A stretch of DNA of 64,000 nucleotides from Tridacna crocea. Taxonomy: Eukaryota > Mollusca > Bivalvia > Cardiida > Cardiidae. The notes beneath the pieces were generated by a model. That model was not told the DNA's origin. It did no database searches and saw only the letters and a list, made by a program, of their open reading frames with translations. The stretch covers positions 7,715,501 to 7,779,500 of the forward strand of contig OX031072.1 in assembly GCA_943736015.1 (NCBI GenBank), in the 5' to 3' direction. Positions 33,713 to 44,726 of the stretch are shown in pieces. Both the position numbers and the translations under genes were made by a program. How positions within the stretch are numbered: the stretch's first letter is position 1; each line of letters opens with the position of its first letter.

Positions 33713-35215
33713 TTAGCTCAGCTGAGTACAAAGTGCTGAAGGTGAGTTTTTGTGATCTTGTTGGAGGCCACATTTTCAATCTGATACACATGAAATTTGG
33801 GTCATAGACTTTGTCTTAGTAATATCTTGAACAACTTGGACAATGGTTATTTCAGGTGAAAAACAAGGTCACTAAAAAAATCTTAGAAAAAACTTAAGTT
33901 TTAGAGGCTTTATTTTCAGTCTATAATTCTTGAAAGTTCTTCAGAATTTTGTCTTAACCCTTTACTCCATAGATACTCATTTCTACGCATTGCTTGTAGG
34001 AGCCTTTGGAAAACATTGTGGCAAAAGGTGAAATTGTTCGTGACGAGTAATTTCACCTTTTGCCACAATGTTTTCTACACTATCAAAAAACGTAATATAC
34101 ACATAAGAAATGGCTTCATCCTTGCTGTTATTTACGGTCAATTAGAGATACCATAGAAATGCCTTATGGGGTAAAGGGTTAATATCTCGGATAATTTTGA
34201 AAATGGGTCATGTCTGGTCAACAACTAGGTCACTGGGTCAAATCTTAGAAAAGTGTTTTGTATCCTCTTGAGGCCACAATTTCAGTCTAATACTCTTGAA
34301 AGTTAATTAGAATCTTTTTCTTGATAATACCCTGGACAGGTGTGAAGATGAGTCATAAGTGGTCAAAAACTAGGTCAGTAGGTCAAATCTTAGAAAAACC
34401 TTGCTTTACCACCAGGGACTACATTTTCAGTGCAATACTCTTGAAAGTTTGTCAGTATGATTGTCTTGATGATTTCTCTAACTAGTTTGAAAATAGGTTA
34501 ACCATTATGTTGTTTCTAAAACTAGGTCACTGAGTGAAATTTAACAAAAACATTTTGTACGCTCTCAAGGCCATATTTTCAGTCAATACCTCATAAAAGT
34601 TTGTCGGAATGTTTGTCTAGATAATTTCTTGGACTAGTATGAAAATGGTTAATGCTGTTTCAAAAACTAGGTCAGATATAATATAAAGATTTTGTATATG
34701 CTCTCAAGGCCACAATTTCAGTCAAATACCAGTGAAACTTGGTCAGAAATTTTGTCATGATGTGTATCAGACAAGTTTGAAATGGGTCATCTCGGGTGAA
34801 AAGTTGTGTCGATAGGCCATATCTAAGAAAAACTTTATTTGCCCTAGGAGCCACATTTTCAGTCCAGTACTCTGGAAAGTTTGTCAGAATATTTGTCTTG
34901 ATCTTATCCTGATACAGTTTGAAACTTGGACATGTCGGGTATAAAACTAGGTCACTGGGTCAAATTTTAACATTTTCAGTCCAATACTCATAAAAAGTGG
35001 TCAGAACCTTTATTTTGATAATATCTACAATAGGAAAATATTTGACTGAAAAGTAGTTCACTGAAGAATTCTAGAAAAAGCTTATGTTCAAGCTTAGCTA
35101 GAGGCAAAATTTTCATTCTGATCATTATGAAAGCTTGGTAGAATGTTTGTAAATTGGGTTATGTTTGGTTGAGATTCAGGTTGGGGACTTAGGGCCATCA
35201 TTGCCTTCTTGTTCT
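33713..35215 (+). mobile_element. Helentron-like element, 145-bp family, old copy
   Basis: TTTTTAGCTCAGCTGAGTAC with partner GTGCTGAAGGTGAG. Diverged 145-bp units run to about 35150, and the end is TCAGGTTGGGGACTTAGGGC-CATCATTGCCTTCTTGTT. A piggyBac-like MITE is nested at 33954-34182. Confidence 0.7.
33954..34182. mobile_element. piggyBac-like foldback MITE nested in Helentron-like element
   Basis: TTAA-CCCTTTACTCC ... GGGGTAAAGGG-TTAA, with the palindrome AACATTGTGGCAAAAGGTGA-AATT and its complement around TTCGTGACGAG. The same architecture as 820-1044, but a different subfamily of flanks. Confidence 0.8.
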
Positions 35216-35754
35216 TTTATGTTTTAATTCTTGCTTTTTATGTTTTAAACTTTTCATATTGTGAAAAATTGGTGCACTTTTCAAGCAAAGTAGATCCAAT
35301 TATTCCGGGATAATGACTAGCTGTTATAATGACGTCTTTAGTGATGTTGAATACATCATAAAAGGTGACCTTCACCCTCTGTCAATTTAAATGTGGCTCC
35401 AATCATGAAATTCCTCTGTCAAAATGTAGAGGTAAACATAGCACTGGATAATAGATGATGATTTGATAAGGGAGGGTATAACTGGGTAGGGGAACAGTGT
35501 TAACCTAAATATATCGCTGTAAATGACCATTGTTCACAAGTGCATTGTTCTGACAGGTTTCAAAATATCGTTTATTCATTTGAGTAAATCAGTTCCAGGA
35601 AGTAGGTCCAAAGCCAGCTTATTCAGATACAAGGAAAAAGATTCTTCCCTTGTCAAGCTACAAGTGTAGAACTTTAATATGTATGATCATGTCAATCGTA
35701 TTATGACTGATAGCAAAGTTCAAGGTTGTCTTGATTTTTTTTAATGTATTTCAG

Positions 35755-35900
35755 AACAAATAGCAAAGACGATTGTCATTCTAGATAAAGAAAATATAAA
35801 GGCAACACAAGGAGCAAACTTTTTAATTGCTGACCCAATCATTGTTGAAGTTCGGGATGAAAATGATAATAGAATTTATTCAGGTCGGGATGCATCTTTG
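35755..35900 (+). CDS. Unidentified secreted protein gene, exon 7
   Basis: The acceptor is AATGTATTTCAG at 35754 and the donor TTTGGTAAGA after 35900; the exon enters in phase 1 and leaves in phase 0. It encodes residues 363-411: EQIAKTIVILDKENIKATQG then ANFLIADPIIVEVRDENDNR and IYSGRDASL. The strand-G-strand-D-x-x-x-N pattern again looks like the start of an Ig/filamin-like beta-sandwich, resembling the exon 5 segment in layout. Exons 1-7 total 1233 nt, 411 codons with no stop. I found no convincing exon 8 to the right. Confidence 0.78.
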
Positions 35901-36717
35901 GTAAGAAAAGATACATTTATCTTTGTTTTTCTCTAGCTCTACTGTCTGATGTCCATTGTTTATCCATAATGTCTGTATGTCTGTCCATTGATTTTTTTTG
36001 ATCCACAGGGTTCCCATGCTGTCGGGAAAACAGGAAAAAGTTGGGAATTTTGTAAAACCCGTTCCTGGTCTTCAAAAAGTCTTGATTTTTATTATATCTG
36101 TGAAAAATCGGAAAAACCCGGGAAAAGTACTATTGTTTTGGGTATGAAATAAGAATTTAGGACGATAATCTCCAGTCCTGGTGTCCTCCATTTTTCGGAT
36201 AAAGGTCCAATTTTCTACAATTACAGACCTAGGCCATCATTGGTCGAAAAAGGTGAATTTCCCAAATACATTGCGGTCTTTTTTTAGGTTCTCTGGTCCC
36301 AGAGTATATGTTCTAATATTTTTACATACCGGAGTCCAGTGTATTGATTTCCGATATAGTTTTAGCATTGTCCATCCGTCTGTCCCTCAATCCATCTGTC
36401 AGTCCTTACAAGCCCGACATTATGGGGTTATGGGTAACTACATCTAGTCTCTATAAGGTTCATTCCGTCCATCTGGTAGGTATGGGGTTAGGGTTAGGCT
36501 TGTGGGGTTAGGGCTAGGCTTGTGGGTTTAAAAAAAGGTGGTCTTGTGGGGTTGTTTGGGTGTATTGAATAAAGCGCAATTTGACTTCACAAGGTCCGTC
36601 TCGTAAGACCGTGACGGTCCGTGTGTGTGTCCATCTCGGCAAATATCTCCAATACCATTTGACCGAATTTAGTGAAACTTTATACATGTGTACAATAACC
36701 CATTCTACCAAGACACT
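35901..36717 (+). other. Repeat fragments downstream of exon 7
   Basis: At 36008-36345 lies a left-end fragment of the CAGGGTTCCCA element (GGGAAAACAGGAAAAAGTTG and so on, compare 46687). At 36348-36470 and 36580-36715 there are pieces of the Helentron-like type with GATATAGTTTTAGCATTGTC and AAATATCTCCAATACCATTT. A short GGGGTTAGGGTTAGG run at 36483-36530 is a minor simple repeat. Confidence 0.55.
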
Positions 36718-37400
36718 TTTTTAGCTCACCTGAGCACGAAGTGCTCAGAGTGAGCTATTGTAATCACTCATCGCCCGTCAGCGTCCGTCCGTCGTCTGTC
36801 CATCCATTCGTTCACATTTTCTTGATTACACTCTAGCATCTACAAATATCAATCAATCAGCACCAAACTTGGTCAAAGTAATGACCATAAGATCTCTGAT
36901 GAGTATGATTATGGCTTTAATCGGACCAGAACATCTGGAGTTATTTGCCCTTGAATTAGAAAAATTGCTATATTTCATTTTGTTTACACTCTAGCATCTA
37001 CAAATATCAACTAATAAGCACCGAACTTGGTCAAAATATATATGACCATAAGATCTCGGATGAGTTTGATTTTGGATCTAACTGGACTAGAATAACTGGA
37101 GTTATTTGCCCTTGAATTAGAAAAATTGCTATATTTCACTTTGTTTACTTTCTAGCATCTACAATTTTTAACCAATCGGCTCTTAACTTGGCCAAAATAT
37201 ATATAACCATAAGATCTTAGACGAGTTCAATTTTTAGTCTAATTGTACCAGAATGACTGGAATTATTTATCCCTGAATTAGAAAAATTGCTATATTTGAC
37301 TTTGTTTACACTCTAGCATCTACAATTTTTAACCAGTCGGCACCAAACTTGTTCAAAATATACATGACCATAAGATCTTGGATGAGTTTGGTTATGGGTG
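36718..37400 (+). mobile_element. Helentron-like element, truncated
   Basis: TTTTTTAGCTCACCTGAGCA with partner AAGTGCTCAGAGTGAGCT, then GTCCGTCCGTCGTCTGTCC. Four ~175-bp units follow (CTCTAGCATCTACAAATATC, CAACTTGGTCAAA variants, GAGTTATTTGCCCTTGAAT). It breaks off at about 37400 at CAGGGTTGTCAAAATG, where a GC-rich block (GGGGTCAAGGGGGCCCTGGT) follows. Confidence 0.7.
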
Positions 37401-39544
37401 CAGGGTTGTCAAAATGTTTCAAAGTAACAGATTAAAACGGAATTCGAACAGATCAGGCCGGGGGTCAAGGGGGCCCTGGTAGGGGGACCAAGCCCCTTGC
37501 ATGCAAATCCCTTCATTCTTCTTTCTTAGTATTTGCCAAAATACATTATATTTGCTTTTTGCTCTTTGCTTTTTGGATAAGATATTAAAACTTTTTTTTA
37601 AATAAAATAGATCATTAATTTTGTAATATGTTCTTAAGATTTTTCTTGGGTGGTTATAAATGTATATTCTCATGCCCACATTGTATGTATTAAAAAAATA
37701 TATAAATCAGAATCACCCTTGGCGTTATAAAATATACATGTACTTCGTCAAGCTTCACGGCCACCGAGATCTAAATTGGCAAGAAATGTATTGGTGCGAT
37801 TATATATGCCTTGAAATGAGTTGTATATTTGTGCAATTCATTCCTGGTTTTGGGCATCTGCTCTTCAAAAAATTAAGCAACCTTTGAATTTCTGACAACA
37901 TACATGTAACTGAGTCATAACAATCCACTTTTAAGCTGAAATTCAGCAAATTCATTGCCTTTCAAGATTTATCTTTTGGATCCAGCAGGAATCCCTAACT
38001 TATCATCTGGGTGCCCTCCTGATTATCAGGGATACTTCCCAAGTAAACACTGTTTCTGTTACATTTCAAGATGAATGAGTCCTTTACCACTGAATTCATA
38101 AAATCAATGAGTTCCAGTATGTAAAAATTAAATAATTTCAAAATTTTTATGAGTCCCTGGCAATTTTTATGAGTCCAGGACTCGGGACTCACAGGTAAAA
38201 AATTCACCGAGTAAAAAAAAAAAAAAGGAAGTTTTAATGTATCAACTTGTTTTTGATATTTCATTTGAATTTTATTGAATAGATTAGATTCATCAGCATT
38301 TTGTACCCTTTGTTTTGTACAAAGTCATGACCAACAGATCATCGTCCTGCTCCTCTGCATCAATTATCTATTGTACTTTTTAAAAATATGGATGCAGATC
38401 ACGCAAATGCGACCCAGACATTTATGGATTTTGTGTGTGTGTGTGATACAATAAAAATGACTAAATACAGATTGGCTATCAGCGAAGTAGGTATTAATAC
38501 ATATGAAAAGAAAAGATTTATTTAGGCCTGTGTCACAAGAAATTCAGTGCTGACAACTATTCAAGTACATAGTGAAATGGCCATTTTTCATACAAAACTG
38601 TCAAAAAATATGCCAAAATTTATGACAAAAGACCCAGATTAACAACTGAGCAGCTGTAAAAATAGCAGAAATACAATATATCATTTATATAATGTTTTTA
38701 ATACCTTGCACATAGTTTAAAGGTGGCCCTTCAGAATTTGGGTCGAAAATTTTACAGAAATGCAAAAAAAAATCATTCTTATACTCCCAAAGCCTTTTAA
38801 TTTGCGTTCATAAAACCCTAGTAGTCGAAAACCATCCGACAACACGAGAAATTAGAGATTTACTACGGCCCAGGTTGACACCAATGGGAGACACATTCTA
38901 TTTTTAGATGATCAATTCTCATTTACATACAGGAATATGAGCATGGTTTTTGTGTCCAGCTGTTTTTGGTTACATCATAAATTGCTTAGTGTCCAACAAT
39001 TAATGCATTTTTGATGATTTGTAGACCACAAAATTTTAATTCAATGTTAAGTTTGTGGACTATCCTACAAACTGTTGAAAATATTTTTTTTCTTTTCTTT
39101 AATAGTAAGGAATTAAATGCAAGTTATATTTATTGAAAGTCAATGATGTAACATTGGACACATTGTTCAAAACATTTGTAAAAAGCATCAAGAAGGACAG
39201 TCTTTTATATAACTAAGCAAAATCCATGTTTGCTTCAGGCAACTGCATTTATTTTGAGCAGCTTTATTATTTTGGATATAGGATGGAGAGACTTGTCCCT
39301 TTTAAGTCTGCATGATGTAACTGGACACAAAAAAGTATTTGTTTCATGCATAATTATATCATTTGTGTAAAATCAGAACATCCAATGTCATAGTTCTGAA
39401 CCACTTACCTTTTAGATATTTATTTAATACATTGTTATAACTTGTATGCCAGATATGTAGGTTTTCTAACATGTCATGATGTAACATGAGACAACAATGG
39501 TATTGTAAGACTACTGTGTCAGTGTTCATCTCTCGAAACTATTT
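37401..39544. other. No gene seen; unassigned and partly repetitive
   Basis: 37401-38290 holds a CAGGG-type fragment and a GAGTCC(A/C)GGACTC-rich patch (38150-38200). 38700-39130 contains a segment inverted relative to 41900-42130 (GAGCATGGTTTTTGTGTCCA). A (GT)n run lies near 38430. No exon was identified. Confidence 0.4.
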
Positions 39545-41190
39545 TCTTTATTATCCCCCGCCGTAGGCGGAGGGATATAGTTTTAGCGTTGTCCGTCCGT
39601 CCGTCCTTCCGTCCGTCTGCCCGTCCGTCTGTTCGTGTGTCCGTCCCGGCAAATATCTCCAATACCATTGGACGGAATTTCATGAAACTTTATACACATG
39701 TAGAATGACCCATTCTCCCTAGACACTTTTTTTGTTTTTTTGATTCGATGCAAAATGGCCGACTGAGAGCGATTTTAAGTTTCACTTAAGTAACACTTAA
39801 GTACACTTTTGATGTTTGGAGTCTTCTCTTCAAAACTATACAAAGTTTTTACATTGAACTTGTCACATCTGTCAACCTTCATTAGGAAATGCAGGAAAAG
39901 AAGTTAACCTACATTGACCGTGCAATACCACAGTTATTTGCCCTTGTTTTTGTAATGAAGTGTCATGGAAAAAGGGGGTTTCATGTTATATTTCATTTCA
40001 TTTCTTGTGAAGGCAACTCCTTCCACATTTGTTGAAGGAATTGAATGCAATTTTGACAGAATATTTTTTGTCATGTGACCTATTGCATATTTTCAACATT
40101 TTACTATTTGTAGCTGCATCATGAAAAAAGGGGGCTTCATGTTTTATATCATTTTATATCTTGTGAATGCAACTCGTCCCATATTTCTTGACAGAAATGA
40201 ATAGAATTTTCACAGAATGTTTCTTATCATCTGACCTATCACATATTCTCAATGTTTTGCAGTTTGTGGCTGTGTCATGAAAAAAGGGGGCTTCATGTTT
40301 TATTTCATTCTATTTCTTGTGAAGGCAACTCCTCCCACATTTTGCAGATTTAAGTGGAATTTTTACATTATCATGTGACCTAACACAATGCCTCCCACAT
40401 TTCTTGGCAGATTTGAATGGAATTTTCTCTTGATCATGTGACATATGGCATATTGTCAAGGTTTGTAGCAGCATCATGGAATAAGGGGGCTTCATGTTAT
40501 AATTTAATTTTTCACCTGTATCTCTTTAATTACTGGACATATCTCAACAGATTTGGACGAGATTTTCGCAGATCATGCAACCTAGCACATGTTGTCAGGG
40601 TTTTGAAATTTATCACTGTATCATAGAAAAAGGGGACTTCATGTCAAATTTAATTTTTTATCAGTGTATCTCCAACTTTTGCACATTGTTTTCATAGAAC
40701 TTCATATTTTTATTGGTTGATCAAAGCCAGTGACCAATGAGTCAATTGTGCATTCATCTCTCCATGCATCTGTCTGTTCGTAAACCTTTTAGATCACAAG
40801 TAATACCATATATCCTTTCAGCTAGCCAGGCAGGTGCTACAAATTTCAACACTTTAGTCTCTAGCTACCTGCTTGAAATGGCAACAGTGTGGCGGCTTAT
40901 ATTGTGAGAGGGGTTTTTATGTATATTTCCTTTGTTTGTTTTCATTTTATGAAATGCCAAGTTCTGCAAAAAGGGTACTTAATGTATAATCCTGTAATGG
41001 ACCTCTTTTATATTTTTTTTATGTAATGAAATCCTGTGCCATGGAACAAGGGAGCTTAATGTATAATTTCTTCATGGACCAATAACAAAAAGGCCACATG
41101 TACATGCAAAACACAATACCTCTTATACGTTTGTATCAAAAATGGTCTATTTCGGCGGGGGATGTCATTTCAACGAAATTGCTTGTTTCG
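39545..41190 (+). mobile_element. Helentron-like element, CCCCCGCCGTAGGCGG family
   Basis: TTATCCCCCGCCGTAGGCGG plus AGGGATATAGTTTTAGCGTT, then GTCCGTCCGTCCGTCC. Core units follow (TGTGAAGGCAACTCCTCCCA, GGGGGCTTCATGTT). The end is TTTCGGCGGGGGATGTCATT then TCAACGAAATTGCTTGTTT. The terminal GGCGGGGG mirrors CCCCCGCC, and the ATTTCAACGAAAT hairpin precedes CTTGTTT. Confidence 0.7.
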
Positions 41191-42287
41191 CCCTCTTTTA
41201 TGCCAATAAAAATCGGACTTGTCAACATACGTGCATTTCTTTTGTAATTTCGACACATGGGGAATTAAATGCTCCATTACGGGTTGTTTTTAACTAAAAT
41301 TCAAAATGACGTAAAATAGACCCCTTCTTCGGAAAAGACGTAACATTTGTGCTTGCATACCCTTGCCCCTCCAGCTTGTCTGCTATGTTTGGATATCGGG
41401 TCGCCTATGTCATTCAAAATGTTGCTTACATCTTAAATAAAATTAATAACTAACAAAAGTCAGTAATAAGATTAGAAATACATAGCAATGTCGGTCTCTA
41501 AATGGTTGTAATGACGTAACATTTAGACATGATTTCTAGGCAAAAAAAGTTGAAGCTCGATAGAGAAATTCGGCACTCTGGAAAACCACGCATTCATACC
41601 TATTCGATTACGTAACAAACAAGATTCGCCTACGATCTTTCTGCGTGATTTAGTAAGGTCATTAACTTCAGGATAATGGTACAGCTGTCAGATGTAACAA
41701 AATTGACACGAAAGTTACGTCATTTTTTTTGCATAGTGTTTCATCTAAATCATAGAAAATCTACATTATTTTCCACGACTATTAGCATTATTTGAAATTT
41801 TAAATCTAGTTGAGCAACAAATTTATTTGCATCCAGGTTATGACCAAAATTTTTTGGGCTGATGATGCTATTTCCACAAAGGCTCTACAGAAAAGTCAAC
41901 CATTTTGTCCAATATATAAGCATAATTGGCATCATTTTATTATCTTTTTCCTATCGGACTTTCAACATGCATACTTATGAAGATTTCGAAATACATGATG
42001 TACATAAATGATGTGCAATTATTTGTGACTTTTCAAATAAAAAGCACTAAAACTCAGTTTTGGTCAGATGTAACCAAAAACAGCTGGACACAAAAACCAT
42101 GCTCATATACAGATGAAGTTTCAAACAAAGCATCTGAAGAAGACATTATGGAAAATAATTATTACATGTCTGCTATGTAATGGAATTTAAGCATTAATAG
42201 TCACGTGCCAGTCACTTGACATTCCCACAATGCTTTGTTGATTTTTGGCGCGAAATCTAAAAATACCTTAAGAGACTATGTAGCCTT
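41191..42287. other. No gene seen; partly inverted copy of 38.7-39.1 kb
   Basis: CCAAAAACAGCTGGACACAA and neighbours are the inverse of sequence at about 38930-38970. The flanks of the 39545-41190 element therefore probably belong to one older repeat. Open frames here show no domain. Confidence 0.4.
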
Positions 42288-42516
42288 TTAACCCTTTCCC
42301 AAACAAGCCCTGGCTTTTACGTGTCTGCAGTAAAAGTCTTTTCAAAAAACACTGTGGGAAAAGGAGAAATTGCTCATAACAAGCAATTTCTCCTTTTCCC
42401 ACAGTGTTTTCTACCCTTTTTGAGAACTTTCTGCCTTTTTCTCCAAACCAAAAATTGTCGTCTGCAAACTCTTTGGTTTGGAAGGATCTAAAATTTATCA
42501 TTTGGGAAAGGGTTAA
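42288..42516. mobile_element. piggyBac-like foldback MITE
   Basis: TTAA-CCCTTTCCCAAACAAG ... ATTTGGGAAAGGG-TTAA, with the palindrome CACTGTGGGAAAAGGAGAAA around TGCTCATAACAAGCA. It is very close to 820-1044 in inverted orientation. Confidence 0.82.
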
Positions 42517-42891
42517 GGGAACACCATTAAAAGAATTTTTTTTTTGTAATTTTATGAGTCTTAGTTACCGGTATTGATGATTTGTATTATTTTTTTATAT
42601 AAATTTCAGTGATATATATATTTTTTAATTTGGTGAGATGTTCTACCTGTCCAGAATATAACTTCGTCATCTCGAGTCGCAACAATTTCAAACTTGGTAT
42701 ACATATTTGTTGCAATATTACGGAATACAGTGTGCAAGAACAATAACTCTACCTAGCGCGAATTTTGAGTAATTCCACTTTGATCTTCATTTTTACAGTA
42801 TTTCTTGCTTGTCCAGAACTGAACTTTGAAGTCTCAATTCAAATTGCAACAATTTGCTGCTCTTGTTTCATTGTCATATAGCCTTGAATAT

Positions 42892-43116
42892 TTGGTATTA
42901 TCCCCCGCCGTAGGCGGAGGGATATAGTTTTAGCCTTGTCCGTCCTTCCTTCCCTCTGTCCGTCCGTCTGTCCCGGCAAATATCTCCATACAATTGGACG
43001 GAATTTCGGTATAAACAGAGTGATCGATTTTTTAAAGATCCAGCAAAAACAACCGATTAAAAGCCGATTTCAACCGATGTTTTTGATCGGCAATCGGCTT
43101 TAAATGAAAACCCTGG
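42892..43116 (+). mobile_element. Fused fragments: Helentron-like start and CAGGG-element right end
   Basis: TTATCCCCCGCCGTAGGCGG start to about 43004 (GGACGGAATTTC). It then switches to the right end of the 10333/25167 element (CGGTATAAACAGAGTGATCG ... TTTAAATGAAAACCCTG) ending at 43116. The junction truncates the inverted-repeat arm that begins at 43117. Confidence 0.65.
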
Positions 43117-43439
43117 TAACCTATGCTATCAATGAATTTCCAAGTCTTTCAGAAGTTTCTGCTTTTTCTGTGTAATTTAGATAGTTAAATGATTGAAAAT
43201 TGTATTGCAGATACATACGATAGTTTTCCATTTTTGCCAAATATTGAAAAAAAAATTGGATTTATTAATTTCATTATAGTAACAATTCAATAGATTCAAT
43301 TGATATTGAAAAAGAAGATGGATATTGGTGGAAGTGATAATACTGATGATTGAAATATCTCGATCACCCTACCCAAATATCAACTTCTTAATCAGATTCA
43401 GTGACATTATTCCATTGGCAGAACAATTCCAGAGCTCCC

Positions 43440-44580
43440 CTTCAGTTATTACTGATCAGAACAAGGGGGCTCTGATGGCCCTGTATCACTCCACTGGCTA
43501 ATAAATAAAAACTCCACATGCCAAACATTACATTACTTGGCTTATTGGTTATGAAGAAGAAGTCATTAAACTTTTCTCTATAAAATCCCATGAGAAAGTT
43601 ATGATCCCAGGGAAAAGAGCTATAATTACTTGAATCCTGTTAGATATCCACTAGATAAATCCTGTACCAAAAAATATAGGTCCTGAAAGTATGATTATAA
43701 ACAAAAAGATTTTTAAAGTTTCCTCAACAGAAGGCCCTGTAAAACATGACACCCGTGAAACAGAGCTAAATTTGATAGCTTTAGTTCTTATGCTATATAA
43801 CAAGAAAATTTCTAAATTGAAGTTTTTACTATGTAAGCTCATGTAGAACTTGTGACTAAGGGGGCTGGGCCAATTTCAACTCCAGGACTTTAATTTTGGC
43901 CTCCTTGGTAGAGGCTCATTGAATAGAGCTACATGCAAATTTTGTTTGTCCCACGCCTTATGGCTAGGTACTAGAAGATAAGAGTTTCCCTATATAAGCC
44001 CATGTTTAACTTTTGACCCCTGGGACAGGATCACTTTAGACTCCAAAGCTATGATATGAAGAAACTAGAAAGAGGTCTTTCAGGTAAAGCAACATGCAAA
44101 ATTCGCAAGTCTTTGGCTTTATGGTTTGGTACAAGAAGATTTCTAAAGTTTTCACCACAGAAGTCCTTGTAAAATTTGTGATCCTCAGGGTAGGGCCAAC
44201 CCTGACCCCAGAGCTATAATTAAAAATAAACTTGGTAAAGGTCTATTACATAAAGCTACATGTGCAAAAGTTTGTAGCATGAAGTCCTGTTCTTTCAGAC
44301 AAGGAGAAATTTGAAGATTTTTAATATTTTTCAGTTTTGTTGCTATGGCAACCAGAATTTTATAAAGAGTCAAACTCTGAAAAGAAATTCTGAAGAGGAC
44401 CATAACAGGATCATTTTCTGTGAAGTTTCATCAAAATTGGATGGGCAGTTTCTGAGAAAAAGATGTCTAAAATAGAAGTCAGTCCATGTATGCAGACAGG
44501 CACACACACAAGCACCTGTAACACACTCACTGCTATGACATAAGCCCACTTTTTAAGTGAGTGAGGCAAAAAACCAAAGC
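43440..44580 (-). mobile_element. Helentron-like element, CCTCACTCAC family, minus orientation
   Basis: This is the inverse of 56288-57365. The 3' end (minus) is AGGGCCATCAGAGCCCCCTT-GTTCTGATC at 43440-43475. The 5' end is TTGCCTCACTCACTTAAAAA-GTGGGC at about 44580-44545. It lies inside the inverted-repeat arm, so its minus orientation comes with the arm and not from a separate insertion. Confidence 0.7.
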
Positions 44581-44726
44581 ACTGAAATTGATTTATATAC
44601 TGAAGAACCTTCTAGTATCAGAAAGAGAAATGCTGAAATATGGAATATCTAAAAGGAGATGCAACAAGCAATTTCACCTTTTCCCACAATGTTTCCTACC
44701 TTAATGGAGAAATTTCCACCATTTTT

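Noticed and set aside
7755-35900. Possible SMCHD1-like (chromosomal hinge ATPase) identity of the plus-strand gene
   Set aside because: The beta-sandwich-like segments first suggested it, but the recovered N-terminus is a signal peptide, the product has four glycosylation sequons, and there is no GHKL ATPase region.
36483-36530. Telomere-like GGGTTAGGGTTAGG run
   Set aside because: Only two or three imperfect units within a G-rich simple repeat; no interstitial telomere array.
43651-44403. Minus-strand open frames in arm A
   Set aside because: They fall in the minus-oriented Helentron-like tandem core, are not conserved as protein in arm B, and have no motifs.
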